Positions 1-6,577 of a stretch of 7,426 nt of DNA are shown here, one piece after another. The translations under genes were made by a program, and so were the position numbers. Under the pieces are notes generated by a model. The model worked only from the letters and a program-made list of their open reading frames with translations. It ran no database searches and was not told the DNA's origin. Positions within the stretch are counted from its first letter, which is position 1. Every line of letters starts with the position of its first letter. The stretch is from Coriobacteriales bacterium (lineage in GTDB: Bacteria; Actinomycetota; Coriobacteriia; Coriobacteriales; UBA8131). The stretch lies in assembly GCA_031290695.1 (NCBI GenBank), contig JAITNB010000039.1, positions 1 through 7,426 on the forward strand, given 5' to 3'.

Positions 1-1004
1 GCAGACGTGAGGAGTTGGGAGGCGTGCATGTATTTGGTGACCACGCCGTTACCGTGGCTTATGACCACCCAGTTGCCGGCCGAGCTGCTGTAGTTTGCGA
101 TGATCACAGTGCCGCTTGCAGCCGCGTACACCGGGGTGCCGGTTGGCGCGGCGAAGTCGGTCCCCATATGAAACGAGTCGTCAAACGTGCGGTACCCGTA
201 TCCGCTCGAGATCGGGTATCCCGGGCAGGGATGGGTAAGCAGGGGTACCCTGCCTACCTGGTCGGGGGTCACGGGGTTGCCGCCGTTACCGCTCTGGGCG
301 GCCCTGCGCGCGTCCTCCTCGGCCTTGAGGCGGGCTGCCTCGGCGGCGGCTTCCTCTGCTGCGAGCAGCTCGGCTGCCTCGGCGGTGAGCTGCGCGACCT
401 GCTCCTGCATCGATGCGGCCGCGCCCTCCATATCGACCTTGAGCTGGAAGACCGCACGCTCCTGTTCGGCGGCTATCGTCTCCTGCGCGGTATATTCCAA
501 ACGGGCGGCCTCGGCCTCGTTGCGCAGAGTCTTGGTCTCGGCGACCATGAGGGCGTCCTGCTCGTTAACGCGGTTCACCATATCCATGGCATTGATAAAC
601 TCAGAGAAAGACTGCGCCCCAAAGATGACGTCGAGGAACGACGACTGCCCTCCGCGATACAGTCGCACCGCGCGGTTGCCCAGCCGCTCTTGAAGCTCGG
701 CGATGCGCGTCTCAGCTGCGGTCACGCGCTCCTGGGCCTCGTACATGCGCGCGAGGGCAAGGTTGTGGGCATCGATGGCGGCATAGTATTGGTCGCTCAC
801 CTTGTTAAGCTCGGTCTGCAAGGCGTCGAGCTTCGCCATCATCTCATCGGCCTCGGCCTGCTTCTCAGCCGAGGTGACGGCAAACGCCTGCCCTTGCCCC
901 GTTCCAGGCGCAAAAATAGAAAGGGGGATAAGTGCAAGCGCCATCAAGGCACACAGAATAAGCGATAAAAAATCACGCGAGAGGCGTTTTCTACTTTTAA
1001 TCAA
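1..1004 (-). CDS. Secreted coiled-coil M23-family metallopeptidase (cut by left window edge)
   Basis: Probable exported peptidoglycan hydrolase; 334 codons are visible and the C-terminus lies outside the window. Residues 1-42 form a signal peptide: basic MIKSRKRLSR, a hydrophobic core, and likely cleavage after QAFA. Residues about 45-108 and 145-237 are Glu/Ala/Gln-rich and predicted coiled coil. Between them lies a segment with RLYRGGQSSFLDVIFGAQSF (114-133), typical of the regulatory coiled-coil regions of PcsB/CwlO/EnvC-like proteins. The M23 (LytM) domain begins about residue 258 and shows GYGYR, the zinc motif HMGTD (His279, Asp283), GTPVYAAASGTV and a conserved His327. The final HxH motif should lie beyond the edge, so activity cannot be confirmed. 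The TTG start at 1002-1004 is chosen because an in-frame TGA sits two codons upstream, an AAGG precedes it, and it gives a complete signal peptide. An ATG at codon 21 would cut the signal peptide. It is transcribed away from the other genes. The family is clear; the exact bond cleaved is not. Confidence 0.9.
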   Translation of the reverse strand, partial: MIKSRKRLSRDFLSLILCALMALALIPLSIFAPGTGQGQAFAVTSAEKQAEADEMMAKLDALQTELNKVSDQYYAAIDAHNLALARMYEAQERVTAAETRIAELQERLGNRAVRLYRGGQSSFLDVIFGAQSFSEFINAMDMVNRVNEQDALMVAETKTLRNEAEAARLEYTAQETIAAEQERAVFQLKVDMEGAAASMQEQVAQLTAEAAELLAAEEAAAEAARLKAEEDARRAAQSGNGGNPVTPDQVGRVPLLTHPCPGYPISSGYGYRTFDDSFHMGTDFAAPTGTPVYAAASGTVIIANYSSSAGNWVVISHGNGVVTKYMHASQLLTS

Positions 1005-1043
1005 CGGTCACACCTTCGTTCCTCTTAGATCATAGGAAACATC

Positions 1044-1073
1044 ATAATACCATAAAACCTACCGTTTCACCAA
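1044..1073 (-). promoter_or_regulatory. Extended -10 promoter for the M23 peptidase gene
   Basis: Read on the minus strand, TTGGTG (1073-1068) is followed by an 18-bp spacer and TATTAT (1049-1044), five of six matches to TATAAT. TGG directly upstream gives the TGn of an extended -10 element. The predicted transcript would start near 1037 and leave a leader of about 33 nt before the TTG start codon. This is the best sigma-70-type match in the divergent region; it is a motif call only. Confidence 0.6.
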
Positions 1074-1080
1074 TTTTCTG

Positions 1081-1113
1081 TAACAACTGTTAACTAGTTG
1101 TTAGCTAGCAGTT
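1081..1113. repeat. Nested dyad and direct repeat, candidate operator
   Basis: The segment holds a perfect 8-bp inverted repeat, TAACAACT (1081-1088) and AGTTGTTA (1096-1103), separated by 7 bp. It overlaps a second, imperfect dyad with arms 1085-1097 and 1101-1113 (10 of 13 Watson-Crick pairs, 3-nt centre). It also contains a near direct repeat, TTAACTAG (1090-1097) and TTAGCTAG (1101-1108), 11 bp apart, about one helical turn. The second dyad is centred near -62 from the predicted peptidase transcription start, a place where activators often bind. No regulator gene is visible, so the operator role is inferred. It is unlikely to be a terminator: the stems are AT-rich, there is no convincing T-run, and it lies between divergent genes. 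Confidence 0.45.
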
Positions 1114-1211
1114 CACTGGCCACAGGGGCTGTGTTCCCCGGCCCCCACCGACAGCGCCCAAGCAGTAGCCAGACTGCAACTGCCCCCGCGCCCCTGCCCG
1201 CGAATCAAGTG

Positions 1212-1220
1212 TGGTACGAT
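1212..1220 (+). promoter_or_regulatory. Weak extended -10 promoter for the DUF1015 gene
   Basis: TGG followed by TACGAT (1215-1220) matches an extended -10, with four of six bases in the hexamer. There is no convincing -35 in the C-rich DNA upstream. A start near 1227 would leave a leader of about 23 nt carrying the ribosome binding site at 1240-1243. This is the best candidate seen before the gene, but weaker than the other two promoters. Confidence 0.35.
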
Positions 1221-1239
1221 AGCTCTCCCAGACCAGTTT

Positions 1240-1243
1240 GGAG
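1240..1243 (+). promoter_or_regulatory. Ribosome binding site that fixes the DUF1015 start
   Basis: GGAG lies 6 nt before the GTG at 1250. The alternative upstream TTG at 1238 overlaps this GGAG and so cannot use it, and it has no comparable site of its own. The choice of GTG follows from this and from the family's usual N-terminus. Confidence 0.65.
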
Positions 1244-1249
1244 TCCCCT

Positions 1250-2635
1250 GTGGCCGATGTTGCCCCTTTCTCATGCCGCCGCCCCATCCCCCGCCTTGCT
1301 TCCGAGGTCGCCGCCCTTCCCTACGACACATTCAGCCGCGACGAGGCTGCCCAGGAGGTATCCCGCCACCCCCATTCCTTCCTGCGCATCGACAAGTCGG
1401 CCGCACTTCTCCCCAACACGGTGGGCGAGTACGACCCCCAGGTCTACACCAGGGCCCATGAGCTCCTTGACCAGGACGAGGCTGCGGGCGTCTATATCCA
1501 GGACCCCATCCCCTGCTATTATGCCTACCGTCTCATCAAGGACGTAGGCTCCCCCCACCAGCACGCCCAGACCGGCATCGTCGCCTGCGTCTCGATAGAC
1601 GACTACCTCAACAATGTGGTCAAGCGCCATGAGAACACCCGCGCCAACAAGGAGCAGGACCGCGTCGACCATATCACTGCACTTGGCGCCCAAACCGGCC
1701 CGGTCTTCCTCGCGTACCGCTCCCAGCCGGCCATCGACGATGCGGTAGGCCAGGCAACCGCCACCGCGCCCCTCTACGACTTCACCGCCGCCGACGGCGT
1801 ACAGCACACCGTTTGGCGCATCGACAGCGCGCCCGCCATCGCACGCATCCAACAGGCCTTCGCCGCCCTCGACCGCATCTACATCGCCGACGGCCACCAC
1901 CGCGCCGCCGCCGCCGTCGCTATCGGCCTGCACAACCGCGCTGCCACGGCCGCCCCCCAGCCCAGCGACCACTTCCTCGCGGTACTCTTCCCCTCCAACC
2001 AACTGCGCATCCTCGACTACAACCGCGTGGTCTTCGACCTCAACGGCCTTGCCCCCCAAGCCTTCCTCGCTCAAGTCGCGGAGAAGTTCGCCCTCACCCC
2101 CGCCCCGCACTCCCCCTACCGCCCCACCAAAAAAGGCGATTACGGCATGTACCTGGGTACCTCCGTACCGTCATCCGTGGCGCAGGACGCCGAGCCTCTT
2201 TGCACAAAGCCCAGCCCCTCAAACCCTGGGCCTGAGCAGCAGGCCAGCACTCTTTCTCCTGGTACCTGGTACCAGCTCACCATCCGTGACGAGTACCGCA
2301 CCAGCGACCCCGTGCGCGGCCTCGATGTCGCACTCCTCCAAGACAATGTGCTTGGCCCCATCCTTGGTATCGACGACCCCCGCACCAGCAGCCGTATCGC
2401 CTATGTGGGCGGCGTCCGCGGCTTGGGCGAGCTTGAGCGCCGTGCGCAGTGCGAGGATCCCGGCCCCGCGGTTGCCTTCGCCCTCTACCCCAGCTCCCTC
2501 GACGAGCTGTTTGCCGTGGCCGACGCCGGTGCGCTCATGCCCCCCAAGTCGACTTGGTTTGAACCCAAGCCTCGCAGTGGCCTGTTTATCCACAGCATCC
2601 AGGAAGACATCGGCCAACCCCTGTCTCCGCCATAA
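1250..2635 (+). CDS. DUF1015 family protein
   Basis: A 461-residue protein of the DUF1015 family, whose biochemical role is not established. The GTG start gives MADVAPFSCRRP, resembling the family's common MADxxPF opening. Family landmarks appear in order: ALPYDTFS (22-29), RIDKS (46-50), YIQDPIPCYYAYR (82-94), KRHENTRANKEQDR (125-138), YIADGHHRAAAA (211-222) and the C-terminal block MPPKSTWFEPKPRSGLFIHS (430-449). No signal peptide or membrane segment is seen, so it is probably cytoplasmic. Two things are unusual: it looks longer than I expect for the family (roughly 400-420 residues), and a Pro/Ser/Gln-rich stretch at about 304-337 interrupts the usual GMYL...WYQL region. The DGHHR loop recalls ParB/Srx-fold serine kinases such as SbnI and SerK, which is only a suggestion. 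In other genomes the family often sits beside serine biosynthesis genes; none is visible here. It is separated from the downstream operon by 98 bp with its own promoter candidate. Confidence 0.88.
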   Translation: MADVAPFSCRRPIPRLASEVAALPYDTFSRDEAAQEVSRHPHSFLRIDKSAALLPNTVGEYDPQVYTRAHELLDQDEAAGVYIQDPIPCYYAYRLIKDVGSPHQHAQTGIVACVSIDDYLNNVVKRHENTRANKEQDRVDHITALGAQTGPVFLAYRSQPAIDDAVGQATATAPLYDFTAADGVQHTVWRIDSAPAIARIQQAFAALDRIYIADGHHRAAAAVAIGLHNRAATAAPQPSDHFLAVLFPSNQLRILDYNRVVFDLNGLAPQAFLAQVAEKFALTPAPHSPYRPTKKGDYGMYLGTSVPSSVAQDAEPLCTKPSPSNPGPEQQASTLSPGTWYQLTIRDEYRTSDPVRGLDVALLQDNVLGPILGIDDPRTSSRIAYVGGVRGLGELERRAQCEDPGPAVAFALYPSSLDELFAVADAGALMPPKSTWFEPKPRSGLFIHSIQEDIGQPLSPP

Positions 2636-2663
2636 AAGGGCAACCAATCCACAATTTCCCTAT

Positions 2664-2682
2664 CTTTGCTATACTTTGCTAT
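2664..2682 (+). repeat. Two 9-bp direct repeats at 10-bp period
   Basis: CTTTGCTAT occurs at 2664-2672 and again at 2674-2682. The period of 10 bp would put both copies on the same face of the helix. The first copy overlaps the extended -10 element of the LCP operon promoter, so a bound protein could repress it. Chance duplication in an AT-rich stretch is the alternative. Confidence 0.5.
2667..2675 (+). promoter_or_regulatory. Extended -10 promoter for the LCP-rml operon
   Basis: TGC followed by TATACT (2670-2675) gives an extended -10 with five of six hexamer matches. The -35 region upstream is poor (ATCCAC at the 17-bp spacing). Transcription would start near 2682, about 50 nt before the LCP start codon. 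A perfect TTGACA sits at 2682-2687, but the best hexamer at its proper spacing (CAGAGT, 2704-2709) is poor, so a second promoter there is doubtful. No hairpin terminator is visible between the DUF1015 stop and this promoter, so read-through from upstream is also possible. Confidence 0.5.
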
Positions 2683-2733
2683 TGACAAAAATCCGCGTGA
2701 ACACAGAGTGACCGTAAAGGATGCAAGGAACCA

Positions 2734-3750
2734 ATGAAGCGCCCCAGGAACGAAGCGACCGATTACAGCCGAGAGGCAACCGTGGCAAAGGCCCAGAACA
2801 AGAAGAGTACCTCAACCAAGAAGCGCCTGCTCGCTGGCATAGGGGTTGGCCTCGTCATCATCATCGCCGCCGCTGTGGTTTGGGTGGGGCTGTTTATCCA
2901 GCGCGTTGACGGGAACATAGCGATGGACAAGTTCTCGCTCGAATCCCTCATCCCCGTTCTGGCAGAGCCCGAGACCCCTGAGGAACCCTATTACGTGCTG
3001 CTCATCGGTTCCGATTCGCGCGATCCCGGGAATGCGGCAGACGGCCGCAGCGACACCATCATCCTCACGCGGGTCGACCCTGTGACAAAACAGGCCACCC
3101 TGATCTCGATCCCGCGTGATGTCGAGATCGAGCTTGCCGGCTACGGCACCCAGAAGATAAACGCCGCCTTCACCTATGGCGGTGAGGCGGGGGCTGTAGA
3201 GGCTGTGAGCAGCCTCTGCGGTGTCTCCATTGCCCATTATGTGGAGATCGACTTCAATGGCGTGGTCGACCTTGTCAACATCCTCGACGGCATTGATGTC
3301 GATGTGCCTGTTGCAATCGAGCTCGATGGCACCTACCTCGCACCAGGGGAACAGCATCTCGATGGCTATGAGGCACTCATCATGAGCCGCTGCAGGAGCT
3401 TTCCCACCGGTGACTTCATACGCGTGCAAAACCAGCGTATCGTCTTGCAGGCAGTCGCGAAGAAGGTGTTGAGTGCCAGTGTCCCCAGCATGCCAGGCCT
3501 TATCGAGGAGCTCTCGCAGTGCGTCACCACCGATGTGCCGGCAACCGATGCCATCGGCATGTTGCTCAAGCTCCAGGGCATGGATACCAGCACCATGTAC
3601 ATGGCGACCATCCCGTCATATCCCAACAACCATGACGGGGTCTCCTATGTGGCGGCAGACCGGGACGCGCTCAATGAGATGATGAGCCGCGTGGACCAGG
3701 GCCTGTCCCCCGAGAACCTCGCCGACACCGCCGCCCAGGACCAATCATGA
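2734..3750 (+). CDS. LytR-CpsA-Psr (LCP) family wall glycopolymer ligase
   Basis: A 338-residue membrane-anchored enzyme of the LCP family. Its members transfer undecaprenyl-phosphate-linked glycopolymers to peptidoglycan on the outer face of the membrane. A basic N-terminus ([11 protein letters not shown]) precedes one membrane segment at about 32-55, giving a cytoplasmic start and external domain. The LCP domain (about 86-246) shows LLIGSDSR (89-96; Asp94, Arg96), GRSDTIIL (104-111), SIPRD (125-129), [10 protein letters not shown] (141-150), LDGIDVDVP (184-192) and the block [19 protein letters not shown] (217-235). The arginines and aspartates expected for pyrophosphate and metal binding are therefore present. 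No LytR C-terminal domain follows. Cys162, Cys220 and Cys263 are all external. AAGGA at 2725-2729 supports the ATG at 2734, but GTG 2782 is a plausible shorter start. Its stop overlaps rmlA by 4 nt, which points to a rhamnose-containing polymer as its substrate. Confidence 0.93.
   Translation: MKRPRNEATDYSREATVAKAQNKKSTSTKKRLLAGIGVGLVIIIAAAVVWVGLFIQRVDGNIAMDKFSLESLIPVLAEPETPEEPYYVLLIGSDSRDPGNAADGRSDTIILTRVDPVTKQATLISIPRDVEIELAGYGTQKINAAFTYGGEAGAVEAVSSLCGVSIAHYVEIDFNGVVDLVNILDGIDVDVPVAIELDGTYLAPGEQHLDGYEALIMSRCRSFPTGDFIRVQNQRIVLQAVAKKVLSASVPSMPGLIEELSQCVTTDVPATDAIGMLLKLQGMDTSTMYMATIPSYPNNHDGVSYVAADRDALNEMMSRVDQGLSPENLADTAAQDQS
2772..2784 (+). promoter_or_regulatory. Alternative start site of the LCP gene
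   Basis: AGAGG (2772-2776) lies 5 nt before an in-frame GTG (2782-2784). Starting here would remove 16 residues and give MAKAQNKKS, leaving the basic stretch and the membrane segment intact. The sequence alone does not decide between this and the ATG at 2734, whose AAGGA sits only 4 nt away from it. Confidence 0.35.
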
Positions 3751-4631
3751 AAGGCATCGTGCTGGCAGGAGGGTCGGGAACGCGGCTATACCCGCTCACC
3801 TTCATCACCTCCAAGCAGCTCCTGCCCATCTACGACAAGCCGATGATCTACTACCCGCTCAGCGTGCTCATGTTGGCGGGCATACGTGACATCCTCATCA
3901 TCTCGACCCCCCATGACCTGCCCAACTTCGAGCGGCTCCTCGAAGACGGCTCGCGTTTTGGCATCAGCATCACCTATGCCGTGCAGCCACGGCCCGAGGG
4001 CCTTGCACAGGCCTTTGTAATAGGGGAGGAGTTCGTGGGCGGCAGCAGTTGCGCGCTCGTCTTAGGCGACAACATCTTCTATGGCAACCATTTGAGCGAC
4101 ACCCTCGCACAGGCAGCGAAAAAGGAGCAGGGCGCGACGGTGTTTGGCTACTATGTTGACAACCCCAGCGAGTTTGGCGTCGTCGAGTTCGATGCGGCAG
4201 GCAAGGTGATCTCTCTGGAGGAGAAGCCGCAGAACTCCCGGTCGAACTACTGCGTGACCGGCCTCTACTTTTATGATAACCGGGTATGCGACTTCGCCAA
4301 ACAGGTACAACCCTCTGCCCGCGGGGAGCTTGAGATCACCAGCCTCAACTGCAGGTACCTCGAAGAAGGGACGCTTGAGGTAGTGCCGCTTGGCCGCGGC
4401 AACGCTTGGTTTGACACCGGCACGGTAGACTCCCTTTTTGAGGCAAGCGACTTCGTACGCGTCATCCAAAAGCGCCAGGGACTGGTTTTGGCGGCCCTGG
4501 AGGAGATCGCCTACCGCAACGGCTGGATCGACCATGAGCAACTGCTCGACTCCCTCAACAGGTATGGCAAGTCCTCCTATGCCGCCCATCTGCAAAATGT
4601 AGCCGACGACCGCGTTCCCCAACTGGGGTAG
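3747..4631 (+). CDS. rmlA: Glucose-1-phosphate thymidylyltransferase RmlA
   Basis: First enzyme of dTDP-L-rhamnose synthesis: dTTP plus glucose-1-phosphate gives dTDP-glucose and pyrophosphate, in the cytoplasm. The 294-residue length is normal for the family. The nucleotidyltransferase signature [11 protein letters not shown] (8-18) binds the nucleotide, and Lys23 in [12 protein letters not shown] is the conserved lysine. [10 protein letters not shown] (104-113) carries the metal-binding Asp108. SLEEKP (156-161), VTGLYFYDN (170-178), [10 protein letters not shown] (192-201) and [11 protein letters not shown] (216-226, with Asp223) complete the expected set. It starts at an ATGA overlap with the LCP gene and has AGGA 6 nt upstream, so the two are likely translationally coupled. 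Nothing looks damaged or unusual. Confidence 0.97.
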   Translation: MKGIVLAGGSGTRLYPLTFITSKQLLPIYDKPMIYYPLSVLMLAGIRDILIISTPHDLPNFERLLEDGSRFGISITYAVQPRPEGLAQAFVIGEEFVGGSSCALVLGDNIFYGNHLSDTLAQAAKKEQGATVFGYYVDNPSEFGVVEFDAAGKVISLEEKPQNSRSNYCVTGLYFYDNRVCDFAKQVQPSARGELEITSLNCRYLEEGTLEVVPLGRGNAWFDTGTVDSLFEASDFVRVIQKRQGLVLAALEEIAYRNGWIDHEQLLDSLNRYGKSSYAAHLQNVADDRVPQLG

Positions 4632-4633
4632 CG

Positions 4634-5521
4634 ATGAACATCCTTATCACCGGCTCAAACGGCCAACTGGGCAGCGAGCTACGCCGCATCCTCACAACGG
4701 GTACGGCCCAGATAGGCCCCATCCCACCGGCGTATCACAATGCCAATACCTTGTACTGTGGCGCAGACACCCTCGACATCACCAACAAGGAAGCAGTTCT
4801 CAAGACAATCCAGGGCAACGCTATAGACCTCATCATCAATTGCGCCGGCTTTACCGATGTCGATGCCTGTGAGGTGCAGCAGGAGTGCGCCTACAGCGTC
4901 AATGCCACCGGGCCACGCTATCTGGCAGAGGCAGCACAGGCCACGGGTGCCACCCTCGTCCATATCTCGACCGATTACGTCTTTGCAGGCGACGACCCCC
5001 GCCCCCGGGCCGAGGACGACCCCTGTGACCCACATAGCGTCTACGGCCACAGCAAATACCTGGGAGAACAGCAGGTTGCTGCCCATTGCGCGAAGCACTT
5101 CATCGTGCGAACCGCCTGGCTCTACGGCCCTGAGGGAGCAAACTTTGCCAAGACAATCCTCAGGCTTGCCCGCGACAACGGTGCCATCAAGGTCGTCGAC
5201 GACCAGTTTGGCAATCCCACCAATGCCAACGACCTCGCATACGAACTGCTCAAGATAGCCCAAACAGGCGACTACGGCATCTATCACTGTACCAACAACG
5301 GCACCTGTTCCTGGTTTGAGTTCGCCTCAGCGGTTGTACAGAAGGCCGGGATCCCCTGCGAGAAGACCCCCTGCGCCACTGAGGAGTTCCCCCGCCCGGC
5401 AAAACGTCCCACGTACTCGGCCCTCGATAACGCCCGTCTGCGCGCAACCATCGGCGACGAGATGCGCCCCTGGCAAGCCGCCCTCGACTCCTACCTTGCC
5501 ACCATGAAAGGCCCTTCATGA
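4634..5521 (+). CDS. rmlD: dTDP-4-dehydrorhamnose reductase RmlD
   Basis: Last step of the pathway: NAD(P)H-dependent reduction of dTDP-4-dehydro-L-rhamnose to dTDP-L-rhamnose. The protein has 295 residues and an extended short-chain dehydrogenase fold. The N-terminal Rossmann motif is ITGSNGQLG (5-13). NCAGFTDVDACE (69-80) and HISTDYVFAG (110-119) follow, then the catalytic pair Tyr137 and Lys141 in VYGHSKYLGE. RTAWLYG (159-165), DDQFGNPT (189-196) and RPTYSALDN (258-266) are typical of RmlD. The stretch between the first helix and the DIT motif (about 21-50) is long compared with the shortest family members, as I recall also for some Firmicutes homologues. The start lies 2 nt after the rmlA stop. 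It is a stand-alone reductase, not the RmlC-RmlD fusion I recall from some bifidobacteria. Confidence 0.96.
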   Translation: MNILITGSNGQLGSELRRILTTGTAQIGPIPPAYHNANTLYCGADTLDITNKEAVLKTIQGNAIDLIINCAGFTDVDACEVQQECAYSVNATGPRYLAEAAQATGATLVHISTDYVFAGDDPRPRAEDDPCDPHSVYGHSKYLGEQQVAAHCAKHFIVRTAWLYGPEGANFAKTILRLARDNGAIKVVDDQFGNPTNANDLAYELLKIAQTGDYGIYHCTNNGTCSWFEFASAVVQKAGIPCEKTPCATEEFPRPAKRPTYSALDNARLRATIGDEMRPWQAALDSYLATMKGPS

Positions 5522-6576
5522 AAACCTACCTCGTCACCGGCGGTGCCGGGTTCATAGGCACCAACTATGTCCTCGGCCTTCTCAGCGCCTGTCAGGATGT
5601 CACTGTTGTCAACGTAGACAAGCTCACCTACGCCGCCAGCCTCGAGAACCTCAAATCCATCGAAGGCGATCCCCGCCACATTTTTGTGCAGGCAGACATC
5701 GGCGACAAGGCTGCCATCACGCAGGTCTTCCAGGCCCACGACATCGACTACGTTGTCAACTTCGCCGCCGAGAGCCATGTCGACCGCAGCATCGCCTGTC
5801 CTGAGGACTTCGCGCGAACCAACGTGCTTGGCACCGTGAACCTCCTCCAATGCGCCAAAGAGGCCTGGCACACCGGCGACGACACCTACAAGCAAGGCGT
5901 GAAGTTTCTCCAGGTCTCAACCGACGAGGTCTATGGCTCCCTCGGCCACACTGGCTACTTCACCGAGGACACCCCCTTAGACCCCCACAGCCCCTACTCG
6001 GCAAGCAAGGCGGCCGCAGACCTCTTTGTCAAGGCATTCGGCGACACCTACCGGTTTCCCATCAACATCACCCGCTGTTCCAACAACTACGGCCCCTACC
6101 AGTCCCCCGACAAGCTCATACCCCTCATGCTCAACAACGCCCTCAACCACCGTAAGCTCCCCGTATACGGTGACGGTATGCAGATACGCGACTGGCTCTA
6201 TGTTGAGGACCACTGCCGGGCAATCGACCTCGTACTTGCAAAAGGCACTCTAGGCGAGGTCTACAACATCGGCGGCCACAACGAGCACACCAATATCACC
6301 ATCGTCAACGAGGTCATCAGCTACGTCAAGGCACATGCCGACCCTGCGGTAGGGGAGCACCTCATCACCCACGTGACCGACCGCAAGGGCCATGACCGCC
6401 GCTATGGCATCGACCCCACCAAGATAACCACCGCGTTGGGCTGGGTTCCCCAAACCCCTTTTGAGAAAGGCATCATACAAACGCTCCAATGGTACCTCTC
6501 CAACCAGGACTGGGTAACAGGCATGACCTCCGGCGCCTATCACTCCTACTACGAAAAACAATACGGAACACAGTAA
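5518..6576 (+). CDS. rmlB: dTDP-glucose 4,6-dehydratase RmlB
   Basis: Second step of the pathway: NAD+-dependent conversion of dTDP-glucose to dTDP-4-dehydro-6-deoxyglucose. The length, 352 residues, is standard. The Rossmann motif TGGAGFIG (7-14) opens the protein. NFAAESHVDRSI (81-92) is the family's conserved segment. The catalytic triplet VSTDEVYG (133-140; Thr135, Asp136, Glu137) distinguishes dehydratases from epimerases, and Tyr160 and Lys164 form the YxxxK pair. RCSNNYGPYQSPDKLIP (186-202), GDGMQIRDWLYVEDHCRAI (218-236) and YNIGGHNE (249-256) follow as expected. It overlaps rmlD by 4 nt (ATGA), with AAAGG 6 nt before the start. All catalytic residues are present. Confidence 0.97.
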   Translation: MKTYLVTGGAGFIGTNYVLGLLSACQDVTVVNVDKLTYAASLENLKSIEGDPRHIFVQADIGDKAAITQVFQAHDIDYVVNFAAESHVDRSIACPEDFARTNVLGTVNLLQCAKEAWHTGDDTYKQGVKFLQVSTDEVYGSLGHTGYFTEDTPLDPHSPYSASKAAADLFVKAFGDTYRFPINITRCSNNYGPYQSPDKLIPLMLNNALNHRKLPVYGDGMQIRDWLYVEDHCRAIDLVLAKGTLGEVYNIGGHNEHTNITIVNEVISYVKAHADPAVGEHLITHVTDRKGHDRRYGIDPTKITTALGWVPQTPFEKGIIQTLQWYLSNQDWVTGMTSGAYHSYYEKQYGTQ

Positions 6577-6577
6577 C

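Noticed and set aside
15..968. Long plus-strand open frame of 317 codons opposite the M23 gene
   Set aside because: The minus strand encodes a clear signal peptide, coiled coil and M23 motifs. The plus-strand product has no recognisable domain and is explained by high GC and codon bias.
1121..1133. Small inverted repeat CACAG-GGG-CTGTG in the divergent region
   Set aside because: Five-base arms with a 3-nt loop in G/C-rich DNA are expected by chance, and there is no T-run or position that suggests a terminator or leader structure.
1901..1920. CCG-type triplet run in the DUF1015 gene
   Set aside because: It encodes the alanine run after DGHHR and reflects codon preference; too short to call a repeat element.
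1271..2110. Minus-strand open frame of 279 codons inside the DUF1015 gene
   Set aside because: It is antisense to a gene with conserved family motifs. Its Gly/Val/Asp-rich composition is what C-ending codons give when read in reverse.
2636..2663. Possible terminator after the DUF1015 gene
   Set aside because: I found no stable GC-rich stem followed by a T-run between the stop codon and the downstream promoter.
2812..3429. Minus-strand open frame of 205 codons inside the LCP gene
   Set aside because: It lies antisense to the LCP domain, has no recognisable motif, and fits the same codon-bias artefact. The minus-strand frames in rmlA (4062-4622) and rmlD (4679-5287) were rejected for the same reason.
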